Of a stretch of DNA of 64,000 nt, positions 42,686 to 51,371 are shown piece after piece. The stretch lies in contig DASUWY010000024.1 of the NCBI GenBank assembly GCA_036378175.1, forward strand, positions 62,001 through 126,000, in the 5' to 3' direction. The position numbers and the translations under genes are program-made. This DNA is from Thermoleophilaceae bacterium. GTDB lineage: Bacteria; Actinomycetota; Thermoleophilia; Solirubrobacterales; Thermoleophilaceae. The notes under the pieces were generated by a model. It saw only the letters and a program-made list of their open reading frames with translations. It made no database searches and was not told the DNA's origin. Position 1 is the stretch's first letter, and the number at the start of each line of letters is the position of its first letter.

Positions 42686-44162
42686 CCTCGGCCGGCGCGT
42701 CATGAAGCGCGGGCGCGGCGGTGCTGGCGCGACGGCGCCTCGGCAGCGGCCCGGCCAGCGCACGGATCTCGGCGGAGATCGCCTCCGGCAGGTGCTCGAC
42801 CTCGGGCAGAGCTCGCGGATCGGAGTAGAAGCCGAAGTGGGCGTGGCCCAGGTAGCCGAACACGCCCACCGACAGGGCGTGTTCCTCCGATAGCGGCACC
42901 ACGGGGTAGGCCTCATGCAGCTTCGCCCCGAGCATGTAGAGCGGATCGTCCGGGCCCGGGATGTTGGAGATCGTGACGTTGTACGCGCGCGGGCTCGCGG
43001 CGAAGCGGGCCGCGAAACCCTTGAACGGGTCGGGGAGCCAGCCGAGCGCCGTGAGCATCGCGTGGCTGCCGTCCGGGCGGTGCGAGCGCTTGAAGGCCGC
43101 GGTGGCCTCGTGCACCCGCCGCAGGCGCGCCTCCGCGGTGGACACGTGGAGGGGCAGCTCGATGAACGAGAACGCGATCCGGTTGCCGCCATCCGGGCCA
43201 TGCTCGGACTCGTCGCGCAGGTTCACCGGCACCATCACCTTGAGCGGCTGCGGAGCGTCGCCGCGCCGGAGCGCCAGCGTGCGCAGCGCCCCCGCCACCG
43301 CGGCGAGGTACACGTCGTTCACCGTGATTCGCTCGCCGGTGGCCGCACCGGGTGCGAGCCGCGGCCGGCGGGCGGCCCGGCGGATGTCGTCCATGGACGC
43401 CCGGTGGTACACGAGCGTGCGCTGGGGTCCGATCGGCACGTTCACGGGCGAGGCCGGCGCCGGTCTGAGCATGTCGTCCCGGACGACCGTGGCCATGCGG
43501 GTGAGCGTCTCTGTGACCTTCGTCGCCTGCCTGCGGGGCGAGAGCGCGAAGCCCGCGGCTCCACGTGCCACACGCAGCATCTCGCCGGCGCTCGAGGCCG
43601 CTGCCTCCACCGCAAGCTCCAGGCGCCCGGGCTCGGCCCGCGGGCGCCACTCCTCCCCCGGCGGCGCGTGCACGGGATCGGGAGTGGAGTCGAAGAGCAG
43701 GACCGCGAAGTCCACGGCGGCGAGGCCGTCCGCCATCGCATGGTGCAGCTTGGCGACCATGCCCACGCGACCGTCCTCGAGCCGCGGCATGAGCAGCACC
43801 TGCCAGAGCGGGCGCTTGCGGTCGAGTGGCACCGACAGCGCGGCATCGGCGAGCGCGGTGAAGCTCGCCAGGCTCACCGGCTCGTCGCCTGCGGCCAGCT
43901 CCAGCACGTGGCGCGAGATGTCGAAGCTGGTGTCGTCCACCCAGAACGGCTCGCCGAAGCCGGGCGGCGGGAAGGCAAGGCGCTGGCGAAAGCGCGGCGC
44001 GAGGTGAAGGCGCCCGAGAATGCTTTCGCGCAGGTCCTGGATGTCGGGGCGCGGCCGTTCGGGATGCGGCTCGAAAACGGCGCTCCAGCCGACGTGCATG
44101 TGGGCGTTTGGGGTCTCGACCCGCAAGAACGAGCCGTCAAGTGGACGGAGGCGCGAGCGCAT
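42669..44162 (-). CDS. Wax ester synthase/diacylglycerol acyltransferase
   Basis: 497 residues of the bifunctional WS/DGAT group. The catalytic HHAMADG is at 140-146, and the conserved PLDRKRPLWQ and C-terminal NISNIPGPDDPLYMLGAKL (shown in part as NIPGPDDPLYMLG) are present. It makes triacylglycerol or wax esters from acyl-CoA. The message leader can fold so that the Shine-Dalgarno pairs with an upstream complement (44164-44217). Links to gpsA for storage lipid. Overlaps TusA-like gene at the 3' end. Confidence 0.93.
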   Translation of the reverse strand: MRSRLRPLDGSFLRVETPNAHMHVGWSAVFEPHPERPRPDIQDLRESILGRLHLAPRFRQRLAFPPPGFGEPFWVDDTSFDISRHVLELAAGDEPVSLASFTALADAALSVPLDRKRPLWQVLLMPRLEDGRVGMVAKLHHAMADGLAAVDFAVLLFDSTPDPVHAPPGEEWRPRAEPGRLELAVEAAASSAGEMLRVARGAAGFALSPRRQATKVTETLTRMATVVRDDMLRPAPASPVNVPIGPQRTLVYHRASMDDIRRAARRPRLAPGAATGERITVNDVYLAAVAGALRTLALRRGDAPQPLKVMVPVNLRDESEHGPDGGNRIAFSFIELPLHVSTAEARLRRVHEATAAFKRSHRPDGSHAMLTALGWLPDPFKGFAARFAASPRAYNVTISNIPGPDDPLYMLGAKLHEAYPVVPLSEEHALSVGVFGYLGHAHFGFYSDPRALPEVEHLPEAISAEIRALAGPLPRRRRASTAAPALHDAPAEVTPLR

Positions 44163-44163
44163 G

Positions 44164-44217
44164 TTGCCCCTTCCTCCCAGTCGGGGTGCCCTCAGCGGGC
44201 ATTAGGCCAAGGGGCAA
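44164..44217 (-). promoter_or_regulatory. Leader hairpin hiding the WS/DGAT Shine-Dalgarno
   Basis: In the minus-strand message, TTGCCCCTT (44217-44209) is the exact complement of AAGGGGCAA (44172-44164), which is the ribosome site directly before the ATG at 44162. An inner TGCCC/GGGCA stem (44201-44187) stacks inside. Translation would be blocked unless the hairpin opens. Confidence 0.6.
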
Positions 44218-44282
44218 GTGTTCCGTAATTGCGAGGTTGCGCACACCCCCGGGGCGGGCCGAAAAGTTCGCTATTTGCGGGT

Positions 44283-44296
44283 TGGCTGTCCAGCCA
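44283..44296 (-). terminator. Short hairpin after gamma-glutamyltransferase
   Basis: TGGCTG/CAGCCA with a two-base centre, 11 bases after the gene's stop on the minus strand. No U-tract; weak candidate. Confidence 0.35.
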
Positions 44297-44306
44297 GGTT
44301 GACCAT

Positions 44307-45830
44307 TCAGCCGACGAGCACGGAGGCGCCGCCACGGCGCGGGTCGCCGCCGCCCGACAGCTCGCCGGTGGCCGGGTCGCGCGCTACCGCCTGCACTCCA
44401 CCGAAGTAGAGATTGCGCTCCACCCAGCGGGCCACCCTCCAGCCATCGCCCTCGAGCGCCTCGAGCTGCTCCGGGTCCACTCCCGGCTCGGCGTCCACCA
44501 CTCCCGACTCGAAATGAACCCGCGGCCTGTTCACGGCCTCGCTCGCCGTCATGCCCTCGTCCACCACGCCGATGATCGTCTGGAGGATCGCCGAGCGAAT
44601 GCGGTTGGAGCCGGCCGATCCGAGCGCCACCTCCGGCATGCCGTCGCGCAACACCACGGTCGGCGCCATCATGCTCGGGATCCGGCGCCCCGGCTCGTGA
44701 CGGTGGTAGCCGTGCGGGTTGAGGTCCTCTTCGCCGAGCATGTTGTTGAGGTGCACCCCGGTGCCCGGCACGATCACGCCGGAGCAGGACCCGTTCGAGC
44801 AGGTGAGGCTGGCGCAGCCGCCGTCCGCGTCGAGCACCGAGATGTGCGTGGTCGAGCCGAGCCGCGAGTGCACCTCGCTCGCCGCCGACTCGATCGCCTC
44901 GCGCGCGAGGAAGCGCTCGAGGTAGCCCTCGTGGTGCAGGGAGCTGACGAACTCCTCGGTGCGCGCCCTGTTCGCCTGGTCCATCACCTGCACGAGCGCG
45001 CGCACGTCCGCTGGACGGTCGAGGTGCTCGAGCATGTCGAGCGCGTACGCGATCAGGATCCCGCCAGACGACGGCGGCGGGTTGGTGATCACATCGCGCC
45101 CGCGGTAGCGCGCGTGTGCCGGTTCGCGCTCGATCACCTCATACGAGGCGAGGTCCTCGCGCGTGATGAGGCCGCCGCGCTCGAGCACCCAGTCGCTCAC
45201 GGCCGCGGCCACATCGCCCGTGTAGAGGAAGTCCGGCCCCTCCGCGCCGAGGCGCTCGAGCAGGTCGCCGAGCTCCGGGAAGCGCACCTTCTCCCCTGCG
45301 CGCAGCGGCCTGCCCTCCGGATTGAAGATCGCGCGGCCCTCGGGCTCGGCGGCCAGCAGCGGGTCGAGGATCTTGAAGAGGTACTCCTGCACCTCGCTCA
45401 ACGCCACGCCCTCGCGCGCCGCTCGCGCCGGCTCCGCCACGAGATCGGACAGCGGCATCGTGCCGAAGCGCTCGAGCGCCTCCGCGAGGCCCTTCGTGTT
45501 GCCGTACACGCCGCAAGACGAGGCGCCGATGTGGAAGAGCTGGAACGACTCGTCGTTCCACCACACCTTCGCCGGCGTGAGGCGCGCCGGCTCGAGCCGG
45601 CGGAGCCCGCGCCCGGGCGCGGCCACGAAGAAGTCGAGCAGGTGGTCCTCGCCACCCGCCGTGTGCACGAGCATGAAGCCGCCGGCGCCGGGCCCCGTGA
45701 GCGGCGACTCCGCCGCGAACGACATGAGCGCGGCCGCCACCGCCGCGTCCACGGCATTGCCGCCCTCGCGCAGCACGCGCGCACCGGCCTCGGCCGTGAG
45801 CGGATGACCGCCCGCCACCACACCTCTCAT
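44307..45830 (-). CDS. ggt: Gamma-glutamyltransferase (Ntn-hydrolase)
   Basis: 507 residues from ATG 45830 (MRGVVAGGHPLT); an upstream in-frame ATG would add 14 residues. The autocatalytic cleavage Thr is in GSTTHISVLD, with the usual downstream SMMAPTVVLRDG and GSAGSNRIRS motifs and the early GGNAVDAAVAAAL. It transfers or hydrolyses gamma-glutamyl groups such as from glutathione-like thiols or poly-glutamate. No clear signal peptide is visible, so it may be cytosolic or use an unusual export route. Confidence 0.93.
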   Translation of the reverse strand: MRGVVAGGHPLTAEAGARVLREGGNAVDAAVAAALMSFAAESPLTGPGAGGFMLVHTAGGEDHLLDFFVAAPGRGLRRLEPARLTPAKVWWNDESFQLFHIGASSCGVYGNTKGLAEALERFGTMPLSDLVAEPARAAREGVALSEVQEYLFKILDPLLAAEPEGRAIFNPEGRPLRAGEKVRFPELGDLLERLGAEGPDFLYTGDVAAAVSDWVLERGGLITREDLASYEVIEREPAHARYRGRDVITNPPPSSGGILIAYALDMLEHLDRPADVRALVQVMDQANRARTEEFVSSLHHEGYLERFLAREAIESAASEVHSRLGSTTHISVLDADGGCASLTCSNGSCSGVIVPGTGVHLNNMLGEEDLNPHGYHRHEPGRRIPSMMAPTVVLRDGMPEVALGSAGSNRIRSAILQTIIGVVDEGMTASEAVNRPRVHFESGVVDAEPGVDPEQLEALEGDGWRVARWVERNLYFGGVQAVARDPATGELSGGGDPRRGGASVLVG

Positions 45831-45898
45831 GAGCGCGATGCTAGAGCCCCAACCGGCGCGGGGTGGGCCCATTCCGGGTACTGCGATCTGCGATCCTG

Positions 45899-46020
45899 CG
45901 ATTGATACGCGTGCCGCCGCACTCCGACTTCGAGCAGGGCACCGGGCACTTCCACGACGAAATCGAGGAGATCTACATCGTCGGCCGGAGGCATCGCCGG
46001 ACGCTTCCCAGAAGCGCTAG
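45899..46020 (+). pseudogene. Remnant of a cupin gene
   Basis: An in-frame fragment encodes VPPHSDFEQGTGHFHDEIEEIYIV, here shown only as GTGHFHDEIEEIYIV. This matches the metal-binding first motif of actinobacterial cupins (GTGHFHDExEEIYIV). It then runs into an unrelated Arg-rich sequence and has no start or C-terminal barrel. Best read as a decayed or truncated copy. The intact cupin at 35434 is a different subfamily. Confidence 0.55.
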
Positions 46021-46024
46021 CGGG

Positions 46025-46276
46025 CTACTCGTTCTCCCGGTCCAGCCGCTCCTCGGCGTCGCCCACACCCCGCGGGCGGTCCTCCACCTCGGCGATCTCC
46101 TCGTCCGCGCGCGAGTCGATCGCGCTCGCGGCGAACGGGCCGGCGTCTGACGCCACGTCGTCGCGCACCTTCTCCTCACGGCCGAGCGGCCCGAACAGCG
46201 AGATCAGCACGCCGACGATGAGCACCACGGCGACGATGATCACCACGGTCACCACGGTGCTCGCGAGCACCAGCAT
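46025..46276 (-). CDS. Single-pass membrane protein of unknown function
   Basis: 83 residues: one hydrophobic helix at 3-27 (VVTVVIIVAVVLIVGVLISLF) followed by an acidic soluble tail ending in DRENE. Such small membrane proteins often sit beside division genes; this one is read 9 bases after ftsZ in the same direction, so it may be part of that transcript. Not a recognised family. Confidence 0.55.
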   Translation of the reverse strand: MLVLASTVVTVVIIVAVVLIVGVLISLFGPLGREEKVRDDVASDAGPFAASAIDSRADEEIAEVEDRPRGVGDAEERLDRENE

Positions 46277-46285
46277 GTGCCGACT

Positions 46286-47800
46286 CTAACCGCGCGGAAT
46301 GAACTCAGGCACGCTCAGGTCCGAGAGTGAGCTCTCGCGCATCCGCCGCACCCGTGGCTCGTGATCAGCCTCGCGCCCCGGGCTGTCGCGCCGCGACTCG
46401 TCGCGCGACTCGCGATCCGCGCTCGGACGCGAACGGCGGATCGGCCGGTCGCCATAGCCGGTGGCCACGACCGTGACCCACACCTGGTCGGACACGTTCT
46501 CGTCGATCATCGCGCCGAAGATGATGTTCGCGTCGGGGTGAGCCGCCTCGGACACCGCCTTGGCCGCCTCGTTGACCTCCCACAGCGAGAGGTCGCGGCC
46601 ACCGGTGATCGACAGCAGGATCGAGCGGGCGCCCTCAACCGAGGTCTCGAGCAGCGGCGACGCGACGGCATGCTGCGCCGCCTCGAGCGCCCGGTGCTCG
46701 CCCGTGGACATGCCGATGCCGAGCAGCGCGTGACCGGCCTTCGACATGATCGTTCGAACGTCCGCGAAGTCGAGGTTGATCAGGCCGGGCAGCGTGACGA
46801 GGTCGGAGATGCCCTGCACGCCCTGGCGCAGCACGTCGTCGGCCACGCGGAACGCCTCCACCATCGAGGTGGACTTGTCGAGCACCGACAGGAGGCGTGA
46901 GTTCGGGATCACGATCAGCGTGTCCACTTCCTCCTGCAGCTCCTGGATGCCACGCTCGGCCTGCTCGCCGCGGCGCGAACCCTCGAAGGAGAACGGCTTG
47001 GTGACGATGCCGACGGTCAGCGCGCCGATCTCGCGCGAGATTCGCGCCACCACGGGCGCCGCACCGGTGCCGGTGCCGCCGCCCGCGCCCGCCGCGATGA
47101 ACACCATGTCGGCGCCCTTGAGCAGCGACTTCAGGTGGTCGTAGTCCTCCAGCGCGGACTTGCGCCCGAGGTCGGGATTCGAGCCCGAGCCGAGGCCGCG
47201 CGTGGTGTCGGCGCCGATGTGCACGATCTCGGGGGCAGCGGACTGCTCGAGCGACTGCACGTCGGTGTTGACGGCGATGAAGTCCACGCCCTCAACCTGC
47301 GCCTCGATCATGCGGTTTACGGCATTGACGCCCGCGCCGCCCACTCCGACCACGCGGAGAACGGGCCCGCGAAGCGGATCCGGCGAAGCCATCGGCTCCG
47401 GCGCGACCCGCGTCGGCGTGCCAGGACGATCGAGGATGTTCTCTGGGATGTCCGACGAGAAGACATTGCGCAGCCGCTCCTCTGGAGTGGGAATACGACG
47501 CGGAGCCTCTTCCTCGACAACGGAAGCCTCCGAAGCACCATGAAGCCCATCAGCCCGCTTGTTGCCCTCAGGCCCGCGGGCCGAAGGGGGAGCAGGCCGA
47601 AGCTCAGTACGCCGCGGCTCTTCGGGTGACTGGTGACTGGTGACTGGTGACTGGCGCTCAGGCTCTCGGGCCTCCGGCCTCCGGTCTCCGGCCTCCTCCG
47701 CCGGCAGACCCTCACCGTGGAGACCTTCCTCTTCGGTCCGGCGGAACAACGCCGCAAGCGGCCCCTCTCGCATGCTCGCCCGCTTGGGGTTACCGGCCAT
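46286..47800 (-). CDS. ftsZ: Cell division GTPase FtsZ with a long N-terminal extension
   Basis: 504 residues against a usual 380-400. The core begins near residue 147 ([15 protein letters not shown]), with the tubulin signature GGGTGTG at 240-246 and synergy loop [11 protein letters not shown]. The C-terminal SVPEFIPRG resembles the FtsA/SepF-binding peptide. Residues 1-140 are an acidic/Pro/Arg-rich extension partly encoded by heptamer repeats (47625-47696). AAAGGAGG six bases before ATG 47800 supports this start; an internal ATG at 47392 has no comparable site. The start overlaps the parA stop by 11 bases. No mraZ/dcw genes are present here, so it is separated from the usual dcw setting. 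Confidence 0.93.
   Translation of the reverse strand: MAGNPKRASMREGPLAALFRRTEEEGLHGEGLPAEEAGDRRPEAREPERQSPVTSHQSPEEPRRTELRPAPPSARGPEGNKRADGLHGASEASVVEEEAPRRIPTPEERLRNVFSSDIPENILDRPGTPTRVAPEPMASPDPLRGPVLRVVGVGGAGVNAVNRMIEAQVEGVDFIAVNTDVQSLEQSAAPEIVHIGADTTRGLGSGSNPDLGRKSALEDYDHLKSLLKGADMVFIAAGAGGGTGTGAAPVVARISREIGALTVGIVTKPFSFEGSRRGEQAERGIQELQEEVDTLIVIPNSRLLSVLDKSTSMVEAFRVADDVLRQGVQGISDLVTLPGLINLDFADVRTIMSKAGHALLGIGMSTGEHRALEAAQHAVASPLLETSVEGARSILLSITGGRDLSLWEVNEAAKAVSEAAHPDANIIFGAMIDENVSDQVWVTVVATGYGDRPIRRSRPSADRESRDESRRDSPGREADHEPRVRRMRESSLSDLSVPEFIPRG
47625..47696. repeat. Heptanucleotide repeats inside ftsZ (GGTGACT x4; GGCCTCC x4)
   Basis: GGTGACT is repeated four times exactly at 47625-47652. 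GGCCTCC, GGCCTCC, GGTCTCC, GGCCTCC occupies 47669-47696. Each block is 28 bases, not a multiple of three, yet the frame through the ftsZ extension stays open. The second unit also occurs at 12984-13004. Confidence 0.93.
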
Positions 47801-48674
47801 CGAGGACCTCCTTTGCCAGCTGACGGTAGGCGTAGGCGGCCTTACCGTCGGGGTCGTATTTCAAAACGGACATGCCCTTCACCGGCGCCTCCGCGAACCG
47901 CACGGTCTTCCGGATCCGTGAGGCGAATACCCGGTCGCCGAAGTTCTCCTCGAGGATCTCGATGGCCTCCTTCGCGTGAACGGTACGCGTGTCCACGAGC
48001 GTCGGCAGGATGCCCTCGATCTCGACGCCCGGGTTGAGGTTCTCTCGGATCATGGAGAGCGTGTTCTGAAGCTGGATCAGCCCACGCATCGACAGATACT
48101 CGCACTGCACGGGGACGATCACCTTGTTGGCGGCCGTGAGTGCGTTGATCGTGAGCAGCCCGAGGCTGGGCGGCGTGTCGATGCAGATGAAGTCGTAGTC
48201 GTGCAGAATCGGCTTGAGTGCCTTCTCCAGCGAGCGCTCGCGGCCGATCTGCGTGGACATCGCGATCTCCGCGCCGGCGAGGTCGATCGAGGAGCAGGCC
48301 ACGTCCACCTCGCGCCGGCGGATCACCTCGCGGATCGATGTGTGATGCACGAGCACGTCGTACATCGAGATCTCGAGCGAGTCGGGGTCGATCCCCTGGC
48401 TCATGGTGAGGTTGCCCTGCGGGTCCATGTCCACGCACAGGACCCGATGGCCCTTCTCCGCGAACGCGGCCGCTAGGTTCAGGGTGGTGGTGGTCTTGGC
48501 CACGCCGCCCTTCTGGTTCGCGAACGCGATCACCTTCGCGTTCGGCTCGCCGCTATCGGGCGCGGGCGCCTGTCCGCCCGCGATACTGGTTGCCGGGTCG
48601 GGCGTCACTGCGGACTCCGATCTCTCGGGCCGCTCCTCGGGAACGGCGGCGTTCTTGCGGTCGAAGAGACCCAT
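47790..48674 (-). CDS. ParA/Soj-type chromosome-partitioning ATPase
   Basis: 294 residues. Deviant Walker A is [10 protein letters not shown] (53-62), followed by DMDPQGNLT and [10 protein letters not shown], giving a MinD/ParA ATPase. The N-terminal 45 residues are a Pro/Asp-rich leader. No ParB is visible, so it may position something other than the origin, such as division or a structure near FtsZ. Its last codons contain the Shine-Dalgarno of ftsZ, so the two proteins are translationally coupled. Divergent from the ArsA-like pair with a 76-base gap. Confidence 0.9.
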   Translation of the reverse strand: MGLFDRKNAAVPEERPERSESAVTPDPATSIAGGQAPAPDSGEPNAKVIAFANQKGGVAKTTTTLNLAAAFAEKGHRVLCVDMDPQGNLTMSQGIDPDSLEISMYDVLVHHTSIREVIRRREVDVACSSIDLAGAEIAMSTQIGRERSLEKALKPILHDYDFICIDTPPSLGLLTINALTAANKVIVPVQCEYLSMRGLIQLQNTLSMIRENLNPGVEIEGILPTLVDTRTVHAKEAIEILEENFGDRVFASRIRKTVRFAEAPVKGMSVLKYDPDGKAAYAYRQLAKEVLDGR

Positions 48675-48750
48675 CTCGCAGTGCGTATTCGTACGTGCGC
48701 GGAGGATTCCTCCCGTTATCCCCGCCGCGTAGTGTTAGCGACCCGCCCGG

Positions 48751-49683
48751 ATGGCAGACATCCTCGACAAGCGCCTGGTCTTCGTCACCGGAAAGGGAGG
48801 CGTCGGCAAGACCACTGTTGCCGCTGCGCTCGGCCTCGTGGCCGCGCGCGCCGGCAAGCGCACCATCGTGTGCGAGGTTGCGCAGCAGGAACGCATGTCG
48901 CGCGTGTTCCGCCGCGAGGGCGTGGGCTACAGCGAGACGCCACTCGAGACCGACCTCTATGCGATCTCGATCGACCCGCAGCACTCGATGGAGGAGTACC
49001 TGCGCACACAGGTCAAGCCGTCCGCGCTGTACACGCTGCTGTTCGACAACCGGCTGTTTCAGTACTTCGCGGCCGCCACGCCGGGTATGCGCGAGCTCGT
49101 GACGATCGGGAAGGTCTGGGAGCTGGCGCAGTTCGAGCGGCGCAACCCGCAGGCGGCTCCGTTCGACTTCGTGATCGTGGACGCGCCATCCACCGGTCAC
49201 GGGCTGGGCTTCCTCGCCACGCCCCGTACGTTCCGCGACGCCGCTCGCGTCGGTCCGATCTCGCGGCAGGCGGGCAAGATCGACGCCTTCATCACGGATC
49301 CAAGCTCCACGGGGGTGGTGGCTGTCGCGCTGCCGGAGGAGATGCCGGTGAACGAGACGGTGGAGTTCGAGCGCCTGCTCGACGACGAGATGGGCATGGA
49401 GCTCGACGCCGTGGTGGTGAATGCCCTGCTGCCCGAGCGCTTCGACCCCGACGAGGCAGAGCGGATCGAGCAGGCCGTGGCGGGCAACGGCTCGCCCGGG
49501 GTGGAGGCCGCGCTCCGGGCCGCACTTTTCGAGCACCGTCGCGCGCGCACCCAGCGCGCCGAGCTCGAGCGACTCACCGGCGAGCTCCGCCGCGGCCCGC
49601 TCACGCTGCCGTTCCTGTTCGAGCCGGAACTCAACCTGCGCTCGTTCGACGAGCTGAGCCATGAGCTCGAGGCGCAGCTATGA
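48751..49683 (+). CDS. ArsA/Get3-like ATPase, first of a pair
   Basis: 310 residues. P-loop GKGGVGKTT at 14-22 and DAPSTGHGLGFL (Switch-II-like Asp) mark the anion-transporting ATPase/Get3 family. It lacks the tandem duplication of true ArsA, and no arsB, arsR or arsC gene is nearby. In mycobacteria the same two-gene arrangement (Rv3679-Rv3680, BagA/BagB) works as a heterodimer. The second gene overlaps its stop codon (ATGA). Expected to be cytosolic. Confidence 0.9.
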   Translation: MADILDKRLVFVTGKGGVGKTTVAAALGLVAARAGKRTIVCEVAQQERMSRVFRREGVGYSETPLETDLYAISIDPQHSMEEYLRTQVKPSALYTLLFDNRLFQYFAAATPGMRELVTIGKVWELAQFERRNPQAAPFDFVIVDAPSTGHGLGFLATPRTFRDAARVGPISRQAGKIDAFITDPSSTGVVAVALPEEMPVNETVEFERLLDDEMGMELDAVVVNALLPERFDPDEAERIEQAVAGNGSPGVEAALRAALFEHRRARTQRAELERLTGELRRGPLTLPFLFEPELNLRSFDELSHELEAQL

Positions 49684-50780
49684 GCATCGCGCGGCTGATC
49701 GAGCGCAAGGAGATCGTGATCTGCGCCGGCGCGGGCGGCGTCGGCAAGACCACCACCGCGGCCGCAATCGCCCTGGGCATGGCCCAGCGCGGCCTCAAGG
49801 TGGCGGTGCTCACGATCGATCCCGCCCGGCGCCTTGCCAACTCGCTCGGGCTTCCGGAGCTCGGCAACGAGGAGCGCCGGGTGGAGATCGACGCCAGCGG
49901 CGAGCTCTGGGCGATGATGCTCGACCCCAAGCGCACGTTCGACGACCTGATCGAGAAGCACGCGCCGGACGAGCGCACCCGCGACGCGGTGCTCTCCAAC
50001 CGCATCTACCAGGAGCTGTCCAACGCGGTGGCCGGCTCGCAGGAGTACATGGCGATGGAGAAGCTCTACGAGCTCCACCAGGAGGAGCGCTACGACCTCC
50101 TCGTGCTGGACACGCCGCCGTCGCGCAACGCGCTCGACTTCCTGGATGCCCCGGAGCGGCTGTCGCGGTTCGTGGACTCGCGCTCGCTGCAGCTCTTCCT
50201 GCGGCCGGGGCGGATCGGCCTCAAGGTGTTCGGCCGCGGCACCGGGATGCTCTTCTCGGTGCTGAAGGGCGTGACCGGCGTGGACCTGCTCCAGGACCTC
50301 TCCGACTTCTTCGCCAGCTTCGGGGACATGGCCGAGGGCTTCAGGGATCGCGCCGCCCGCACCGGCGAGCTGCTCGCCGATCGCCGCACCACCTTCCTGC
50401 TCGTCACCTCGCCACGGCGCGATGCGATCGACGAGGCGATCTTCTTCCACCGCCGCCTGCGCGAGCGCAAGCTGCCCTTCGGCGGCGTGGTGGTGAATCG
50501 CATGAGCACGCTCGCGGTGCAGGACGAGCCGGTGGACGAGAGCGAGCTGGAGACGCTCCTCGGCAAGCGCCTGGGACGCAAGGTGTCGAGCAACCTCGCG
50601 GACTACGAGGCGATCGCCGTGCGCGACAGCGAGAACGTCGCGCGGCTGGCCCGCGACCTCGACGAGGGCGCGCCGCCGATCCTCGTGCCATACCTGGAGG
50701 ACGACGTGCACGACCTGAGCGGCCTGCTCGAGATGAACGAGTACCTGTTCGCCGCCGAGGCCGTGCCGGCTCCCGGCTAG
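49680..50780 (+). CDS. ArsA/Get3-like ATPase, second of a pair
   Basis: 366 residues. P-loop GAGGVGKTT at 17-25 and DTPPSRNALDFLDAP as the second nucleotide-binding element. Its helical insert (about 90-260) is longer than in the first protein, with DLSDFFASFGDMAEGF resembling the client-binding region of Get3. Together the two would form an asymmetric dimer. Starts within the first gene's stop and its own stop overlaps that of a convergent lipoprotein gene by 4 bases. Confidence 0.9.
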   Translation: MSIARLIERKEIVICAGAGGVGKTTTAAAIALGMAQRGLKVAVLTIDPARRLANSLGLPELGNEERRVEIDASGELWAMMLDPKRTFDDLIEKHAPDERTRDAVLSNRIYQELSNAVAGSQEYMAMEKLYELHQEERYDLLVLDTPPSRNALDFLDAPERLSRFVDSRSLQLFLRPGRIGLKVFGRGTGMLFSVLKGVTGVDLLQDLSDFFASFGDMAEGFRDRAARTGELLADRRTTFLLVTSPRRDAIDEAIFFHRRLRERKLPFGGVVVNRMSTLAVQDEPVDESELETLLGKRLGRKVSSNLADYEAIAVRDSENVARLARDLDEGAPPILVPYLEDDVHDLSGLLEMNEYLFAAEAVPAPG

Positions 50781-51310
50781 CCAGCCACGCCCACGTATGC
50801 CTGGGCGCTCACGTCGCCCTCCACCGTCACGAGCTTGTTGCCGCAGCTCGCGTAGCCCGGCATCTTGAGCGTGGCCACGAGCTTGCCGCCCTGCTCTGTC
50901 GCGTTCGACTGGATCGGCTTGGGCGCCACGCCGGCGAGGTTCACGAGCGCCACCTTCGCGCTCGGGTCCGTGATCGTGACCGTGAAGGACTGGCCCGGCT
51001 TCACGATCGGCGGACCGAGCTTCACCGGACCGTCGGCCTGGATCGCCTTGAGGGGCTTGCCGTGGCACGTGTAGCGCGCGCCGACGTGCAGCGGCGCGGA
51101 GGAGGAGGTGTTCAGGGGCTGGGGCTTCTTGCGGTGGTGTTTTGGCGGGGTGTTGGTCGTCGCCGTCGGAGACGGCGGCGACGAGGTCGGAGGTGGGAGG
51201 GTGGAGGATGGAGGTGTCGTCGCCGGGACGGTGCCCGTCGTCTTCGTCGAGCCACCGCCGCAGCCGGCGACTACGGCAGCAATAAATACGGCGCTCGCAG
51301 CTGCCTTCAT
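50777..51310 (-). CDS. Lipoprotein with repeat-encoded Pro/Thr linker
   Basis: 177 residues. The signal peptide ends VVAGC, a lipobox with Cys17. Residues 24-55 are a Thr/Pro/Ser linker (TVPATTPPSSTLPPPTSSPP in part) that overlaps the heptamer repeats at 51183-51217. The remaining 110 residues are a beta-rich domain with two Cys (YTCHGKP and YASCGNK), perhaps one disulphide; no family recognised. Convergent with the ArsA-like pair; divergent from the GGDEF gene, sharing a short 61-base gap. Confidence 0.7.
   Translation of the reverse strand: MKAAASAVFIAAVVAGCGGGSTKTTGTVPATTPPSSTLPPPTSSPPSPTATTNTPPKHHRKKPQPLNTSSSAPLHVGARYTCHGKPLKAIQADGPVKLGPPIVKPGQSFTVTITDPSAKVALVNLAGVAPKPIQSNATEQGGKLVATLKMPGYASCGNKLVTVEGDVSAQAYVGVAG
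51183..51217. repeat. GAGGTSG heptanucleotide repeats inside a lipoprotein gene
   Basis: Five 7-base steps (GAGGTCG, GAGGTGG, GAGGGTG, GAGGATG, GAGGTGT) within the Pro/Thr linker of the lipoprotein on the opposite strand. The unit is a permutation of the GGAGGTC unit at 12937. Confidence 0.85.
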
Positions 51311-51371
51311 ATGGCGCTCTAACACGCTCTTGATCGTCAAAGACCGCCTCTCGGCGTCGATCACCAAAGGG

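Noticed and set aside
47392-47394. Internal ATG as the true ftsZ start, which would remove the extension.
   Set aside because: It lacks a properly spaced Shine-Dalgarno, whereas 47800 has AAAGGAGG six bases upstream.
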